64,000 nt of DNA, from positions 62,001 through 126,000 of the forward strand of contig NZ_FOCX01000002.1 in NCBI RefSeq assembly GCF_900110215.1. The letters are read 5' to 3'. Source of the stretch: Halorientalis persicus. Its GTDB lineage: Archaea > Halobacteriota > Halobacteria > Halobacteriales > Haloarculaceae. The translations under genes and the position numbers were made by a program. The notes beneath the pieces are model-generated. The model saw nothing but the letters and a program-made list of their open reading frames with translations. It was not told the origin of the DNA and searched no databases. The first letter of the stretch is position 1. Each line of letters opens with the position of its first letter. Positions 1 through 8,041 of the stretch are shown here, piece after piece.

Positions 1-255
1 TGGGAACTCGACGGCGGCCGCCTGATCGCCGAGAGCGCGACCATCGAGGGCTCGGAGATCGGCGAGAACGTCCACATCCTCCCGGGTGCCGAGGTGATCG
101 ACTCGACCGTCGAGTCCGCCGTCGTCTTCTCCGACGCCACCATCGAGGACTGTGAGATCCGGGACTCGATCATCGACAAGGAGACCCACGTCGAGAACCT
201 CGACCTCGCGGGCGCGCTGATCGGCGCGCACACCCAGATCACGAACGGCAACTGA
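1..255 (+). CDS. Sugar nucleotidylyltransferase, C-terminal end (partial)
   Basis: The reading frame is open from base 1 and ends at a TGA at 253-255, leaving 84 residues. The visible part is a run of imperfect hexapeptide-like repeats (IGENVHI, IEDCEI, HVENLDL, IGAHTQI), the left-handed beta-helix found at the C-terminus of archaeal glucose-1-phosphate thymidylyltransferase/UTP-sugar pyrophosphorylase-type enzymes. The N-terminal catalytic domain lies outside the window, so the nucleotide and sugar specificity cannot be judged. The end 'GAHTQITNGN' is typical of the long archaeal form, but an acyl- or acetyltransferase with the same fold cannot be excluded. Confidence 0.75.
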   Translation, partial: WELDGGRLIAESATIEGSEIGENVHILPGAEVIDSTVESAVVFSDATIEDCEIRDSIIDKETHVENLDLAGALIGAHTQITNGN

Positions 256-279
256 CGAACCGGTCGCCTCTTTATCCGC

Positions 280-1002
280 TCACTCCAGCCAGGCGTCCTC
301 GATCTCGATGTACCCTCGTGACCCCTCCCAGACGGTGTCGTAGTCGAGTCGGATCGGCCGATCCATGTGTGGCCCGTCGGTCACCAGCGTCTCGAACTCG
401 CCGCCCTCGCCGAGGATGTGGACGCCGTACTCGTCGTGGAGGGCTTCGAGGTCCGCCAGCGCGTCCCGGTCGAGCGTCCGGCCGAGCCAGGACTCGTCCA
501 GTCCGTAGGCCGCAACCTGGATGATCCGGATCTCGAAGCCCGCATCGAGCATCGCGTCGGCGAGGTCACGGGGGTCTTCCTGCCAGAGCGGCGCGAACAG
601 ATCGGCCCCGAGCCGGTCGGCCATCGCCTCGATCCGACTGGTCTGGTACTCGCTCTCGACCGCGCCCGCGGTCAGCCCGGCGATGCCGCCGTCGAGTTCC
701 GCGTTCAGTTCGCGGAGGGCAACCTCAAGCGGTTCCAGTTCCGCGTCGCCCTGCTCGCCCGCGTCGGTCGCCGCGGCCGCCTCGAAGTCGTCGGGATGCA
801 CGTCGACCAGCGGGATGTCGACGCTCTCCGCGGCCAGCGCTGCGAGATCGGTCGCCGGGACGTGGTACATATAGGAGTCGCCCTCGGGGTGGACGGTGAC
901 GAGTCGCTCGACCGCCAGTCCCGCTTCGAGCGCGCGGTACAGCGCCCACGAGGAGTCCTTGCCGCCCGAGAAGAGACTGACCCACGCGCCGTCGTCTGCC
1001 AT
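280..1002 (-). CDS. dph6: Diphthine--ammonia ligase (Dph6-type PP-loop ATPase)
   Basis: Predicted to carry out the last step of diphthamide formation on elongation factor 2: ATP-dependent amidation of diphthine. The N-terminal PP-loop SGGKDSSWAL (about residues 12-21) binds ATP, and the GEGGEFETLVTDGP motif near the C-terminus is the family signature. At 240 residues it has the normal length. The ATG at 1002 is preferred because an extended frame to 1050 adds a non-conserved Arg/Pro-rich stretch and would run into the upstream gene. It is the last of three same-strand genes (sppA, DUF373, this one) separated by about 45 nt. A generic ATP pyrophosphatase is the alternative label. Confidence 0.88.
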   Translation of the reverse strand: MADDGAWVSLFSGGKDSSWALYRALEAGLAVERLVTVHPEGDSYMYHVPATDLAALAAESVDIPLVDVHPDDFEAAAATDAGEQGDAELEPLEVALRELNAELDGGIAGLTAGAVESEYQTSRIEAMADRLGADLFAPLWQEDPRDLADAMLDAGFEIRIIQVAAYGLDESWLGRTLDRDALADLEALHDEYGVHILGEGGEFETLVTDGPHMDRPIRLDYDTVWEGSRGYIEIEDAWLE

Positions 1003-1046
1003 ATCGGCGGTTGTCGGCGGCCGCGTAAATCCACACCGGTCCGCAG

Positions 1047-2177
1047 TCACTGCTGTTCGGCGAGTTCCTCTTCGAGGTCGGACTCGTTGAAGTACGAGGA
1101 AAAGCGCACCCCGACCAGCGAGACGAAGATGCCCGCGAGGATAAAGAGCAACAGGCGGACCCGGGGTTCCAGTGTCATTCCCTGGATCGAGACGGCACCG
1201 AAATCCATCGCGGGCATCTCGAACGACGAAAACACGCCCGCGCTCTCCAGGAAGAACGCCGAGAAACCGCGAACCACGAGCCCGACCGCGACCGCACCGA
1301 ATGGGAGATTGACGTAGGCGCTACGCACCCGGTCGTCACGGATGATCTCGTCGAGCAGGCGGCCAGTGGAGCCGGCAAAGGCCGCCGCGGTCAGCCACGG
1401 GATCGCGTCGAAGGCAAAGCGCATCGCGAGGATGAAGGGCGCGTCGTTCCCGGTCGCCGACACACCGATGGCACCTGCGAACACGCCGATCAGTGCCAGT
1501 CCGACGGCCACGACGTAGGTGACGAGTGACACTCGCCCGGAATAGAGGGCGTTCTGGACCTGACCTGGCAAGGAAGCCAGCACGGAGTCGATACCCAGCC
1601 CCTTGTAGAGGAAGAAGACGCCGATGACGGCGGTGATGGCACCGGCCGCGACGGCGGGGCTGTCCGCGAGCGTCATCAGGGCCGGGAACGCGAGCATGGC
1701 GACGCCGACCGGAACGAGGACCGTCTTCCGGAGTTCCTCGTCGGCGAGGAACTGTTTGAGCAGGTAGTAGGTGGATTCGATGTCGCGGGCCTGCCGGACG
1801 ACGACCCGATCCACCGCGTCCACGCGCACGCGACTCTCGACGATGGGCACCAGCCGTTCGTCCTCGGCGCTGTCGACGACCACGACCGCCGATTCGAGGT
1901 CGTGCTCGTCGACCAGCTGTTCGGTCTGGCGCGCGACCGCGCGGTCGGCCGAAACGGAGTCACCGGCCGCCGAGAGCACCGCGACCACCGCGTCCTCGCC
2001 GTCGTCGCGCAGGTCTCGCGTGACACGCAACGCTTCGAGGACGCAGTTGACGCGGCTGTCCTCGGGGTCGGCCACGCCCAGATCCGTCACGAGCGACTGG
2101 ACGGCCTCCCAGCCCACGACCGGCGGCTCCGCACCGATGTTCCCCGTCCGGTCGATACACGCCACCAACGTGGTCAC
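1047..2177 (-). CDS. DUF373 family membrane protein
   Basis: A 376-residue archaeal DUF373 protein of unknown function. Residues 1 to about 150 form a soluble acidic domain beginning MTTLVACIDRTGNIG, a conserved family start. The rest contains about six hydrophobic segments, beginning with the VLVPVGVAMLAFPALMTL stretch and ending with LLLFILAGIFVSLVGV, so the protein is probably in the cytoplasmic membrane with its N-terminal domain in the cytoplasm. It lies 45 nt downstream of sppA and 44 nt upstream of dph6 and may be co-transcribed with them. No catalytic motif is apparent. Confidence 0.85.
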   Translation of the reverse strand: MTTLVACIDRTGNIGAEPPVVGWEAVQSLVTDLGVADPEDSRVNCVLEALRVTRDLRDDGEDAVVAVLSAAGDSVSADRAVARQTEQLVDEHDLESAVVVVDSAEDERLVPIVESRVRVDAVDRVVVRQARDIESTYYLLKQFLADEELRKTVLVPVGVAMLAFPALMTLADSPAVAAGAITAVIGVFFLYKGLGIDSVLASLPGQVQNALYSGRVSLVTYVVAVGLALIGVFAGAIGVSATGNDAPFILAMRFAFDAIPWLTAAAFAGSTGRLLDEIIRDDRVRSAYVNLPFGAVAVGLVVRGFSAFFLESAGVFSSFEMPAMDFGAVSIQGMTLEPRVRLLLFILAGIFVSLVGVRFSSYFNESDLEEELAEQQ

Positions 2178-2222
2178 GACCGATTGTGGTAGCCCGACGG
2201 ATAAAAAACATTGCAGGCCGCC

Positions 2223-3224
2223 TCAGAGCCGGAAGTCGAACCCGTCGGCGTCGTCGAACACGCTGGCGACTCCGGCACCGAACGCGTAGGCGATCGACGC
2301 CGCCCCACCACCGATGCGATCCCGGAGGCCCAGCGACGGCGTGAACTCCCGGACGCTGACCGGCTTGCCGAGGTGCTGTTCGAGGCGGGCCTCCACGTCC
2401 TCGCGGGTCCCGATCTCGTCGACCAGTCCGATGTCGTTAGCCTCCCCGCCGAGGTAGATCCGGGCTTCCGTCTCGCGGACCCGCTGGGGGTCCATGTCCC
2501 GCCCCTCGGCGACGGTGTCGACGAAGTCGTCGTAGTAGTCGTCGACGATCCCCTGGAGGTACTCGCGTTCGTCCTCCGAGAGGTCCTTGAGTGGCAGGCC
2601 GGCGTCCTTGTACTCGCCGGCGGTGAACTGCTCGTAGCTCACCCCGAGTTCCTCGGCCAGATCGCTGACGTTGACCCGCGAGCCGATCACGCCGATGGAG
2701 CCGACGATGCTCCCGCGGCGCGCCCACAGCTCGTCACAGCCGCTGGCGATGTCGTACCCCCCGCTCGCGCACACGTCCGTCGCGTACGCGACGGTCGGGC
2801 CGTCGAACCGCTCGGCGGCCAGCCGGATGTCTTCACTCGGGACGATCTCCCCACCGGGCGTGTTGAGTTTCACCAGCAGAGCCTCGGCCGCCCCGTCGTC
2901 GGCCCGTTCGATCTGCTCGACGATGGCGTCCGCGTCGGCCCCGGTCGGACTGGAGACGAGACTGCTACTCGTCGATCGCGTGATCGGTCCTTCGACCGCG
3001 ACCTCCGCGACGTTGTACCCCGGGAGGACGGCGCTTGCCACGGACCCGCCCGCCCGAACGGCCAGCGGGAGGAGCGACACGACCAGCACGACCCCGAGCA
3101 ACGTCGTCAAGTCCTGTGGATAGCGGACCAGCAGTAGCCACGCGAGCGCGACGATCCCGATCACACAGACGAGTGCGACGACGCCGCGACCCAGCGCCCG
3201 CAACCGTCCTTGTCCACCGCTCAT
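2223..3224 (-). CDS. sppA: Signal peptide peptidase SppA-like serine protease (family S49)
   Basis: Membrane-bound protease of family S49, expected to degrade cleaved signal peptides. Two N-terminal hydrophobic segments (about residues 13-33 and 40-56) precede the protease domain. The Ser/Lys dyad can be placed: Ser154 in CASGGYDIA and Lys206 in AGEYKDAG. The 52-residue separation is the usual spacing for the short, one-domain SppA form. The gene length (333 residues) is normal. It is the first gene of a three-gene minus-strand run and is divergent from the Tat lipoprotein gene at 3310, so promoters for both lie in 3225-3309. Confidence 0.88.
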   Translation of the reverse strand: MSGGQGRLRALGRGVVALVCVIGIVALAWLLLVRYPQDLTTLLGVVLVVSLLPLAVRAGGSVASAVLPGYNVAEVAVEGPITRSTSSSLVSSPTGADADAIVEQIERADDGAAEALLVKLNTPGGEIVPSEDIRLAAERFDGPTVAYATDVCASGGYDIASGCDELWARRGSIVGSIGVIGSRVNVSDLAEELGVSYEQFTAGEYKDAGLPLKDLSEDEREYLQGIVDDYYDDFVDTVAEGRDMDPQRVRETEARIYLGGEANDIGLVDEIGTREDVEARLEQHLGKPVSVREFTPSLGLRDRIGGGAASIAYAFGAGVASVFDDADGFDFRL

Positions 3225-3309
3225 ACCAGAGTCTCGGGACCCGAGACAGTAAAACTACCAGCCTTCGACCGACGGTGATCGACGTATTTTTCAGAACCTG
3301 TCAGACAGA

Positions 3310-4083
3310 ATGTGTGTGAAATCGAACGAGACGAGCGGCCGGACGCGCAGACGAGTCCTCGCGGCGACGGCCGCAGGCAGCGCCGGATTTCTCGCGGGGT
3401 GTACGGGACTGCTCGCGGAGTCCTCCGAGCAGGACGATCCCGACGAGGACGACGGGTCACCGGCGACGGAGGAGCCGGAATCCACAGCGACCGACGGCCC
3501 CGCGACGGGCACGCTGTTCGCCGACGAGTTCGAGGGCGCCCGGATCGACACGGACCGCTGGATCGTCGACCGCGGCGACGACGAGACCGTCGACGTCAGC
3601 GACGGGGCCCTCTACAACGACTCGCCGAAACGCGAGAACGACGGGGGGAAGCTCAGCACCGTCGAGACCTTCGCTGTCGAAGGGACCGTCCGGATCGAAT
3701 CCCGAGTCCGCCTCGACGACCCCGACTCCTGGGACGGAACCGTCGGCGAACTGTACTTCCAGTCGACCGAGAACAAAGTCGAGCTCGTCGAACTCGACAA
3801 TTACAATCACACGGAGCTTGCGGTCAACCAGAACGGGGCGGAGATGACCGGTCGGACGGTCGAGGTCGGCCCCCACATCGGCGAGTCGGCGTGGCACGAC
3901 TACTCGGTGACGGTGGATCTCGACACGGCGACAGTGACGAGCGTCCGGCGCGACAGCGAGCGCTTCGACGTGGCCGTCGACGTGAGCGACGCCATCGGTG
4001 AGAGCGAGCGGTTCCGGGCCGGCTTCGCACTCGGCCGTGGCTGTGAAGTCTCACACGAGTTCTTCAGACTCGAACGGCTCTGA
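3310..4083 (+). CDS. Tat-exported lipoprotein with a putative beta-sandwich (LamG-like) domain
   Basis: The N-terminus carries a twin-arginine signal (RRRVLAAT at residues 13-20) followed by a hydrophobic stretch and a lipobox ending at Cys31 (LAGC). Export by Tat and lipid anchoring on the outside of the membrane is therefore expected, as is common for haloarchaeal secreted proteins. An acidic linker (about residues 35-65) leads to a domain of about 190 residues beginning GTLFADEFEG and rich in alternating beta-strands, which resembles concanavalin-type/LamG or glycan-binding sandwiches. I see no clear glucanase catalytic motif. A TATA-like tract (cgtattttt, near 3282) about 28 nt upstream supports the ATG at 3310 as a leaderless start. 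Confidence 0.75.
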   Translation: MCVKSNETSGRTRRRVLAATAAGSAGFLAGCTGLLAESSEQDDPDEDDGSPATEEPESTATDGPATGTLFADEFEGARIDTDRWIVDRGDDETVDVSDGALYNDSPKRENDGGKLSTVETFAVEGTVRIESRVRLDDPDSWDGTVGELYFQSTENKVELVELDNYNHTELAVNQNGAEMTGRTVEVGPHIGESAWHDYSVTVDLDTATVTSVRRDSERFDVAVDVSDAIGESERFRAGFALGRGCEVSHEFFRLERL

Positions 4084-4149
4084 CGGCGGGTCGCCGTCGA
4101 ACCAGCGTGGCCACTGGCCGGTCGAAAACGAAAGAGAATCTCGCGTCGT

Positions 4150-5040
4150 CTAGAGCAGCCCCGTCTTCTGGAGCTTCATCAGGTCCTCGGTGTCGAGGGT
4201 CTCGCCTTCCTTGAACTTCTGGTAGATCTCCTCGGCCTCCTCGCGTGCGGCTTCCTGCTCTTCCTCGCGCTTGCTGCGTTCCTCTTCCTCTTCTTTCTTG
4301 TCGAGTTCGCGCAGGCGCTTCTGGACGCGCACGAAGTCCTCGTGGTGCTGGTCGGCCGCCTCCTGGGCCTCCACGAACTTCTCGTGCATCTCGTCGGCTT
4401 CGTCACGGATCTCGTCGGCCTCGCGGTAGGCCTCGATCATCTGGTTGTGATGTTTCTGGGCCTCGTCGGCGAGTTCCGTGACTTCCTGGTGGTGCTGGGA
4501 GGCCTCCGAGCGGATCTCTTCGGCTTCCTCTTTGAGTTCCTCGACGTCACCGGTCTGATCGAGCTTCTCCTGTTTCTCCTGGAGCTGTTCCCGTTTGTCC
4601 TCGATCTTCTCGATCAGTTCCCGCTCTTCTTCCGGGTTGAGTACTTCGGTCTGCTGTTTGAACTCCAGGTCCTCGATCTCCTCTTTGAGCTGGTCGATGG
4701 AGCTTCCCTCGTCGAGTTCGAGGTCGGATTTCATCTCCTCGACCTGATCGAACAGCTCGTTGGCCTCGGCGTTGAGCTCGTTGCGCTTCTCCTTGTGCTC
4801 TTGGACCTGGGAGTTGAGCTCGTCGCGCTTCTCGCGGTGTTCCTGCGCTTCGTCGACCTTCTCGCGAGTCTTCGCGTTCAGGTCGTCCCGCTTGGACGCA
4901 CGCTCGGACGCGAGCTGGTTCAGATCGTTTCGTCGGTCACGGAGTTGACCGGCGAGTTTGATCAGTTCGCCTTTCGATTTGTTTTCGATGTCGTCGTCTG
5001 TTACTTCGAGATTTTCGGATTCGTCGATTGACTCTGCCAT
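4150..5040 (-). CDS. Long acidic coiled-coil protein, conserved in haloarchaea
   Basis: Of 296 residues, about 25-275 are almost uninterrupted charged heptads rich in Glu, Lys, Arg and Gln, which predicts a long coiled coil. A short ending (TEDLMKLQKTGLL) may be a separate motif. There is no signal peptide or membrane segment, so it is likely cytoplasmic. Related haloarchaeal proteins are listed as coiled-coil or DUF proteins and have sometimes been wrongly labelled phosphoserine phosphatase; no HAD motif is present here. The frame on the opposite strand is a mirror artefact of the heptad codons. A structural or scaffolding role is only a guess. Confidence 0.8.
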   Translation of the reverse strand: MAESIDESENLEVTDDDIENKSKGELIKLAGQLRDRRNDLNQLASERASKRDDLNAKTREKVDEAQEHREKRDELNSQVQEHKEKRNELNAEANELFDQVEEMKSDLELDEGSSIDQLKEEIEDLEFKQQTEVLNPEEERELIEKIEDKREQLQEKQEKLDQTGDVEELKEEAEEIRSEASQHHQEVTELADEAQKHHNQMIEAYREADEIRDEADEMHEKFVEAQEAADQHHEDFVRVQKRLRELDKKEEEEERSKREEEQEAAREEAEEIYQKFKEGETLDTEDLMKLQKTGLL

Positions 5041-5288
5041 AGTTTACACCTCTATGCCATTACCGCTCCAGCACGCGACAGTTGGGACTGCGTGGCGACA
5101 GCCAGCACCTGATAAGTAGGATTCCCTGTCATTCTACGGGCATCGCACGATACTGCCGGAACGCTGGAGGCGTTCTGGTGCCTCATACTACTGGCGAAGA
5201 CAATTTAAATATTCCGGTCGCCAACCCCCATGAAAACAGCTACCAAACGCCCGACGGGACCACGACAACACCTCACACGACCGGGAGC
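5041..5288. other. Intergenic region with possible long leader of the coiled-coil gene
   Basis: No gene is seen. On the minus strand the best TATA-like sequence (TTTAAA within 5202-5213) lies about 165 nt before the ATG at 5040, which would give a leader of about 140 nt. A small inverted repeat (aacg-N7-cgtt) sits at about 5159-5177 inside that leader. A weaker TATA-like tract near 5111-5118 would give a shorter leader. Confidence 0.4.
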
Positions 5289-7139
5289 TCACCCGTCGAA
5301 TCGATAGGTGTTTTCGACGACCCGATCCGGGAGCGACAGCGACAGCGTGACCGACGCCGCGTCGGCCGGAATCGGGATGGTATCCGGGGTCGCGGTGTCC
5401 CCGGCGTCGACGCTGACCTCGACCTCGCCGCCCTCGTCGCCGGCCGACCACTCGACGGTTCCCGAGATCCGTTCCCGCTCGTCGTTGACGACCGTCAGCG
5501 GCGTCGTCTCTCCGGGGCCCGGCGCGGCGAGTGTGGCCTGGACGGGCTCGTAGGCCGCACGAAGCGCCCGGTAGCCGGTCTTCGGGTCGCCATCGCGTTC
5601 GACGACGCCCATCCCCGCAGGCGTGGCGTCCCGGAGGGTGTGGGCGGCGAACAGCGAGGTATCGCGCCGTCGGAGTTCTTCCGCGATGCGTTTGACCACC
5701 CGAGCCTGGTAGGCCTGTGACGCGTCGGTGCCGCCGTCGACGTGAGCGTCGTGTTTCGCCCGGTCGAAGGCCGGATCGTCGTCGGGCATGACGGCACCGA
5801 ACGCACCGGCCCCGAACTCGCCGACGACGCCACCGACCTCGAACGTGTCGAGGACCCAGCCCACGTCGTCGGCGTCCCCGTAGTCCCAGCCCGGATACAG
5901 CGTCGGCGCGTCGGCCCCACTGCCGAGCGCGCCGACGACGGGGAGGACGAGTCGGTCCGCAGGAAACCCCGCGGCGACCGACTCGGCCGGCCCGCGGTCG
6001 TAGCTGGCGCGCCAGGCCCGCCATCGCAGGCGCAACCGGTCGAGGGTTCCGGACCCGAGCGGGTCGGAGACGAGGTCGAGCGGGTCGTCGTGGACGCTGT
6101 AGGCGAACAACGACGGGTGACGACCGTAGGTCCGGTCGAGTGCGGCCGCGAGCTCCTGGCCGCGGTCGGCGTCGAACGTGCCGGGACCGGTCAAGGGGAG
6201 GTCCTGCCAGACCAGCAGGCCAGCCTCGTTGCAGGCCTCGTAGACGGCGGGGTCGGGTGCGTGGGCGTGCATCCGAACGACCGTCGCATTAGCCTCGACG
6301 GCCCGGTCGATGTCGCCGGGCGTCGCCGAGAGGAGCGTGACGCCCCGGCCGGGGACCCGTTCGCCGTTGACGACCAGGCCGTCGGCGTCGCGGTCGACGG
6401 AGCACAGGCCGGTCACGACCGACCGGGTCGCATCGCCGATCTTCGCCCGGACGGCGTACTGGTGCTGGGGTCCCAGTTCGCGGGGCCACCACAGCGAGGG
6501 GTCGCGCACGTCGATGGTGTGCTCGACGACGGCCCGTTCGCCAGCGTCGGCCTCGACGGCCGCTCGATCCATCATACCCCGACTCTGAAACTCCCCCTCC
6601 GGGCGCAGGGAGAACGTCACCCGGTCGTCGAGGTCGGTGTCCGTCTCGACGACCGCCCGAACGTCGATCTCGGCGTTCCCGTCGACGAGCCGCGGGTGAA
6701 CGTCCAGTTCGTAGACGAACGTGCCGGGGTGGGTCTCGACGCTCGCGTCCCACCAGATGCCGGGGATGCGGTCGCTCTCCGGGACGAGGTTGGTGTCGTG
6801 GACGCCGCCGAACCGATCCTCGGGCGGCCGGCACTCGACGATCAGTTCGTTCTGGTCTTCGGGTTCGAACGAGTGGCGGAAGGGGCGGAAGTACGCGTCG
6901 TGTTCACCGACGAGGTCGCCGTTGAGCCAGATGCGTGCGTGGGCGAACAGTCCTCGCAACTCGATGACGGCGCGGTCCTCGTCGCCCGACCGGGGGTCGT
7001 CGAACACGGAGCGGTACGCGGCAGCGTCGGCGTCGGCGAACACCTGTGGCCGCCCCGGTATCTCCACCGGCGTCCACACGTCCGGCTCGGGTTTGCCCGC
7101 CCCCGGCTCGACCGACGTCCCAGTCCACTCGCCCAGCAT
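5289..7139 (-). CDS. Glycoside hydrolase family 2-like protein with altered acid/base site
   Basis: Architecture matches GH2 (beta-galactosidase/mannosidase/glucuronidase class). An N-terminal jelly-roll contains ARIWLNGDLVGEHDAYFRPF (about residues 67-86), an immunoglobulin-like sandwich follows, and then a TIM-barrel region with HAHAPDPAVYEACNEAGLLV. The segment HPSLFAYSVHDDPLD aligns with the GH2 motif HPSIIxWSLGNES, so the normal Asn-Glu acid/base pair is Asp351-Asp352 here. The likely nucleophile region survives as VGEFGAGAF (Glu441). No signal peptide is seen. Either the enzyme works with Asp or it has another role, such as binding. It is divergent from the 48-residue zinc-finger gene at 7275. 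Confidence 0.75.
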   Translation of the reverse strand: MLGEWTGTSVEPGAGKPEPDVWTPVEIPGRPQVFADADAAAYRSVFDDPRSGDEDRAVIELRGLFAHARIWLNGDLVGEHDAYFRPFRHSFEPEDQNELIVECRPPEDRFGGVHDTNLVPESDRIPGIWWDASVETHPGTFVYELDVHPRLVDGNAEIDVRAVVETDTDLDDRVTFSLRPEGEFQSRGMMDRAAVEADAGERAVVEHTIDVRDPSLWWPRELGPQHQYAVRAKIGDATRSVVTGLCSVDRDADGLVVNGERVPGRGVTLLSATPGDIDRAVEANATVVRMHAHAPDPAVYEACNEAGLLVWQDLPLTGPGTFDADRGQELAAALDRTYGRHPSLFAYSVHDDPLDLVSDPLGSGTLDRLRLRWRAWRASYDRGPAESVAAGFPADRLVLPVVGALGSGADAPTLYPGWDYGDADDVGWVLDTFEVGGVVGEFGAGAFGAVMPDDDPAFDRAKHDAHVDGGTDASQAYQARVVKRIAEELRRRDTSLFAAHTLRDATPAGMGVVERDGDPKTGYRALRAAYEPVQATLAAPGPGETTPLTVVNDERERISGTVEWSAGDEGGEVEVSVDAGDTATPDTIPIPADAASVTLSLSLPDRVVENTYRFDG

Positions 7140-7274
7140 ATACGTGTCCGGGCGTCCGCCTGTGCCATATCCTTTACGCGATATTCGGCCCTCGAAGTGG
7201 CCACCGCCCGACCACTTTCACTTTCACTCCGCGGACGGCTCGCTTTGATACCCGATCCGCTCGTCTCTGCTGAC

Positions 7275-7421
7275 ATGATCGAAGAACTGTCCTGTACCTG
7301 TAGCGGTTGCGAGCGGGAACTCCGCGAGGAGTCGCTCCGGCTCACCTACCGGACCGAGGGCGGCGAGCGTCGCGCCTACGAGTGTGCCTGTGGCACCGTG
7401 ATCATCACCGTCGCGCGCTGA
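7275..7421 (+). CDS. Small zinc-finger-like protein (48 residues)
   Basis: A 48-residue protein with cysteines at 7, 9 and 12 (CTCSGC) and 37 and 39 (CAC), spaced by a charged beta-rich stretch. This is consistent with one zinc site, as in the many small CPxCG-like proteins of haloarchaea. The ATG at 7275 gives the compact Cys-rich protein; the long open frame upstream is the mirror of the GH2-like gene. It lies 39 nt upstream of the DUF371 gene and is likely co-transcribed with it. Function unknown. Confidence 0.75.
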   Translation: MIEELSCTCSGCERELREESLRLTYRTEGGERRAYECACGTVIITVAR

Positions 7422-7460
7422 AACGACCCGCTGAAGTGGGCCGGGCGGGAACGCCGGGGC

Positions 7461-7874
7461 ATGGAAGAAGTCATTCGCGCACGCGGCCACGAGCACGTCT
7501 CGGCCGAACACGCGAGTACCCTCGAGGTCACGAGCGACGACTACCTCACCCCGGCCGGCGACTGCATCCTCGGGATCTCCGCCGACCGCGTTCCCGCCGA
7601 CTTCGACCCCGAGTTCGTCGCCGCCTGCCAGTCGGCCGACGCGACGATCACCGTCACGCTTGAGGTCGAGGGCTACACCGAGACCGTCACCGGCCGCGGC
7701 CACCCCGACCTCGCCTTCGAGAACGATCGCAGTGCCGTCGGCCGCACGAGCGATTACGTGGACGACCGGACGATTCTGGTCGAGGCCGACAAGGCAGCGG
7801 GCGACCTGGATCGTGACCTCGTGACGGCGCTGGCCGACGGCGCGGATCTAACCGTGACGCTGACCGTCGAGTGA
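7461..7874 (+). CDS. DUF371 family protein
   Basis: A 137-residue archaeal protein matching the DUF371 pattern: opening EEVIRARGHEHVSAEHASTLEVT, then GDCILGISADR and a central ETVTGRGHPDL motif. It is predicted to be a soluble beta-rich cytoplasmic protein; its biochemical role is not known. The ATG at 7461 agrees with the family start. It follows the small zinc-finger gene by 39 nt and precedes nth by 167 nt. Confidence 0.85.
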   Translation: MEEVIRARGHEHVSAEHASTLEVTSDDYLTPAGDCILGISADRVPADFDPEFVAACQSADATITVTLEVEGYTETVTGRGHPDLAFENDRSAVGRTSDYVDDRTILVEADKAAGDLDRDLVTALADGADLTVTLTVE

Positions 7875-8041
7875 GTCTGCCAGCGATTCACGTCCGCGTC
7901 TGGAATGGAAGTGACACCAGCGATTCTTGTCGAATTCGTGATGGCGCTCCGACTAGACCACGGCGGGAACAGTCCCCCGGCGTTGGCGTCCGGCTCTGAG
8001 CGATCCGGTGAGCCTTTTGAGGCTGGGTCGCTAGACGGGGT

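Noticed and set aside
4342-5031. 229-residue open frame opposite the coiled-coil gene
   Set aside because: A Leu/Val/Phe-rich mirror of the Glu/Lys heptad codons on the other strand; no start signal.
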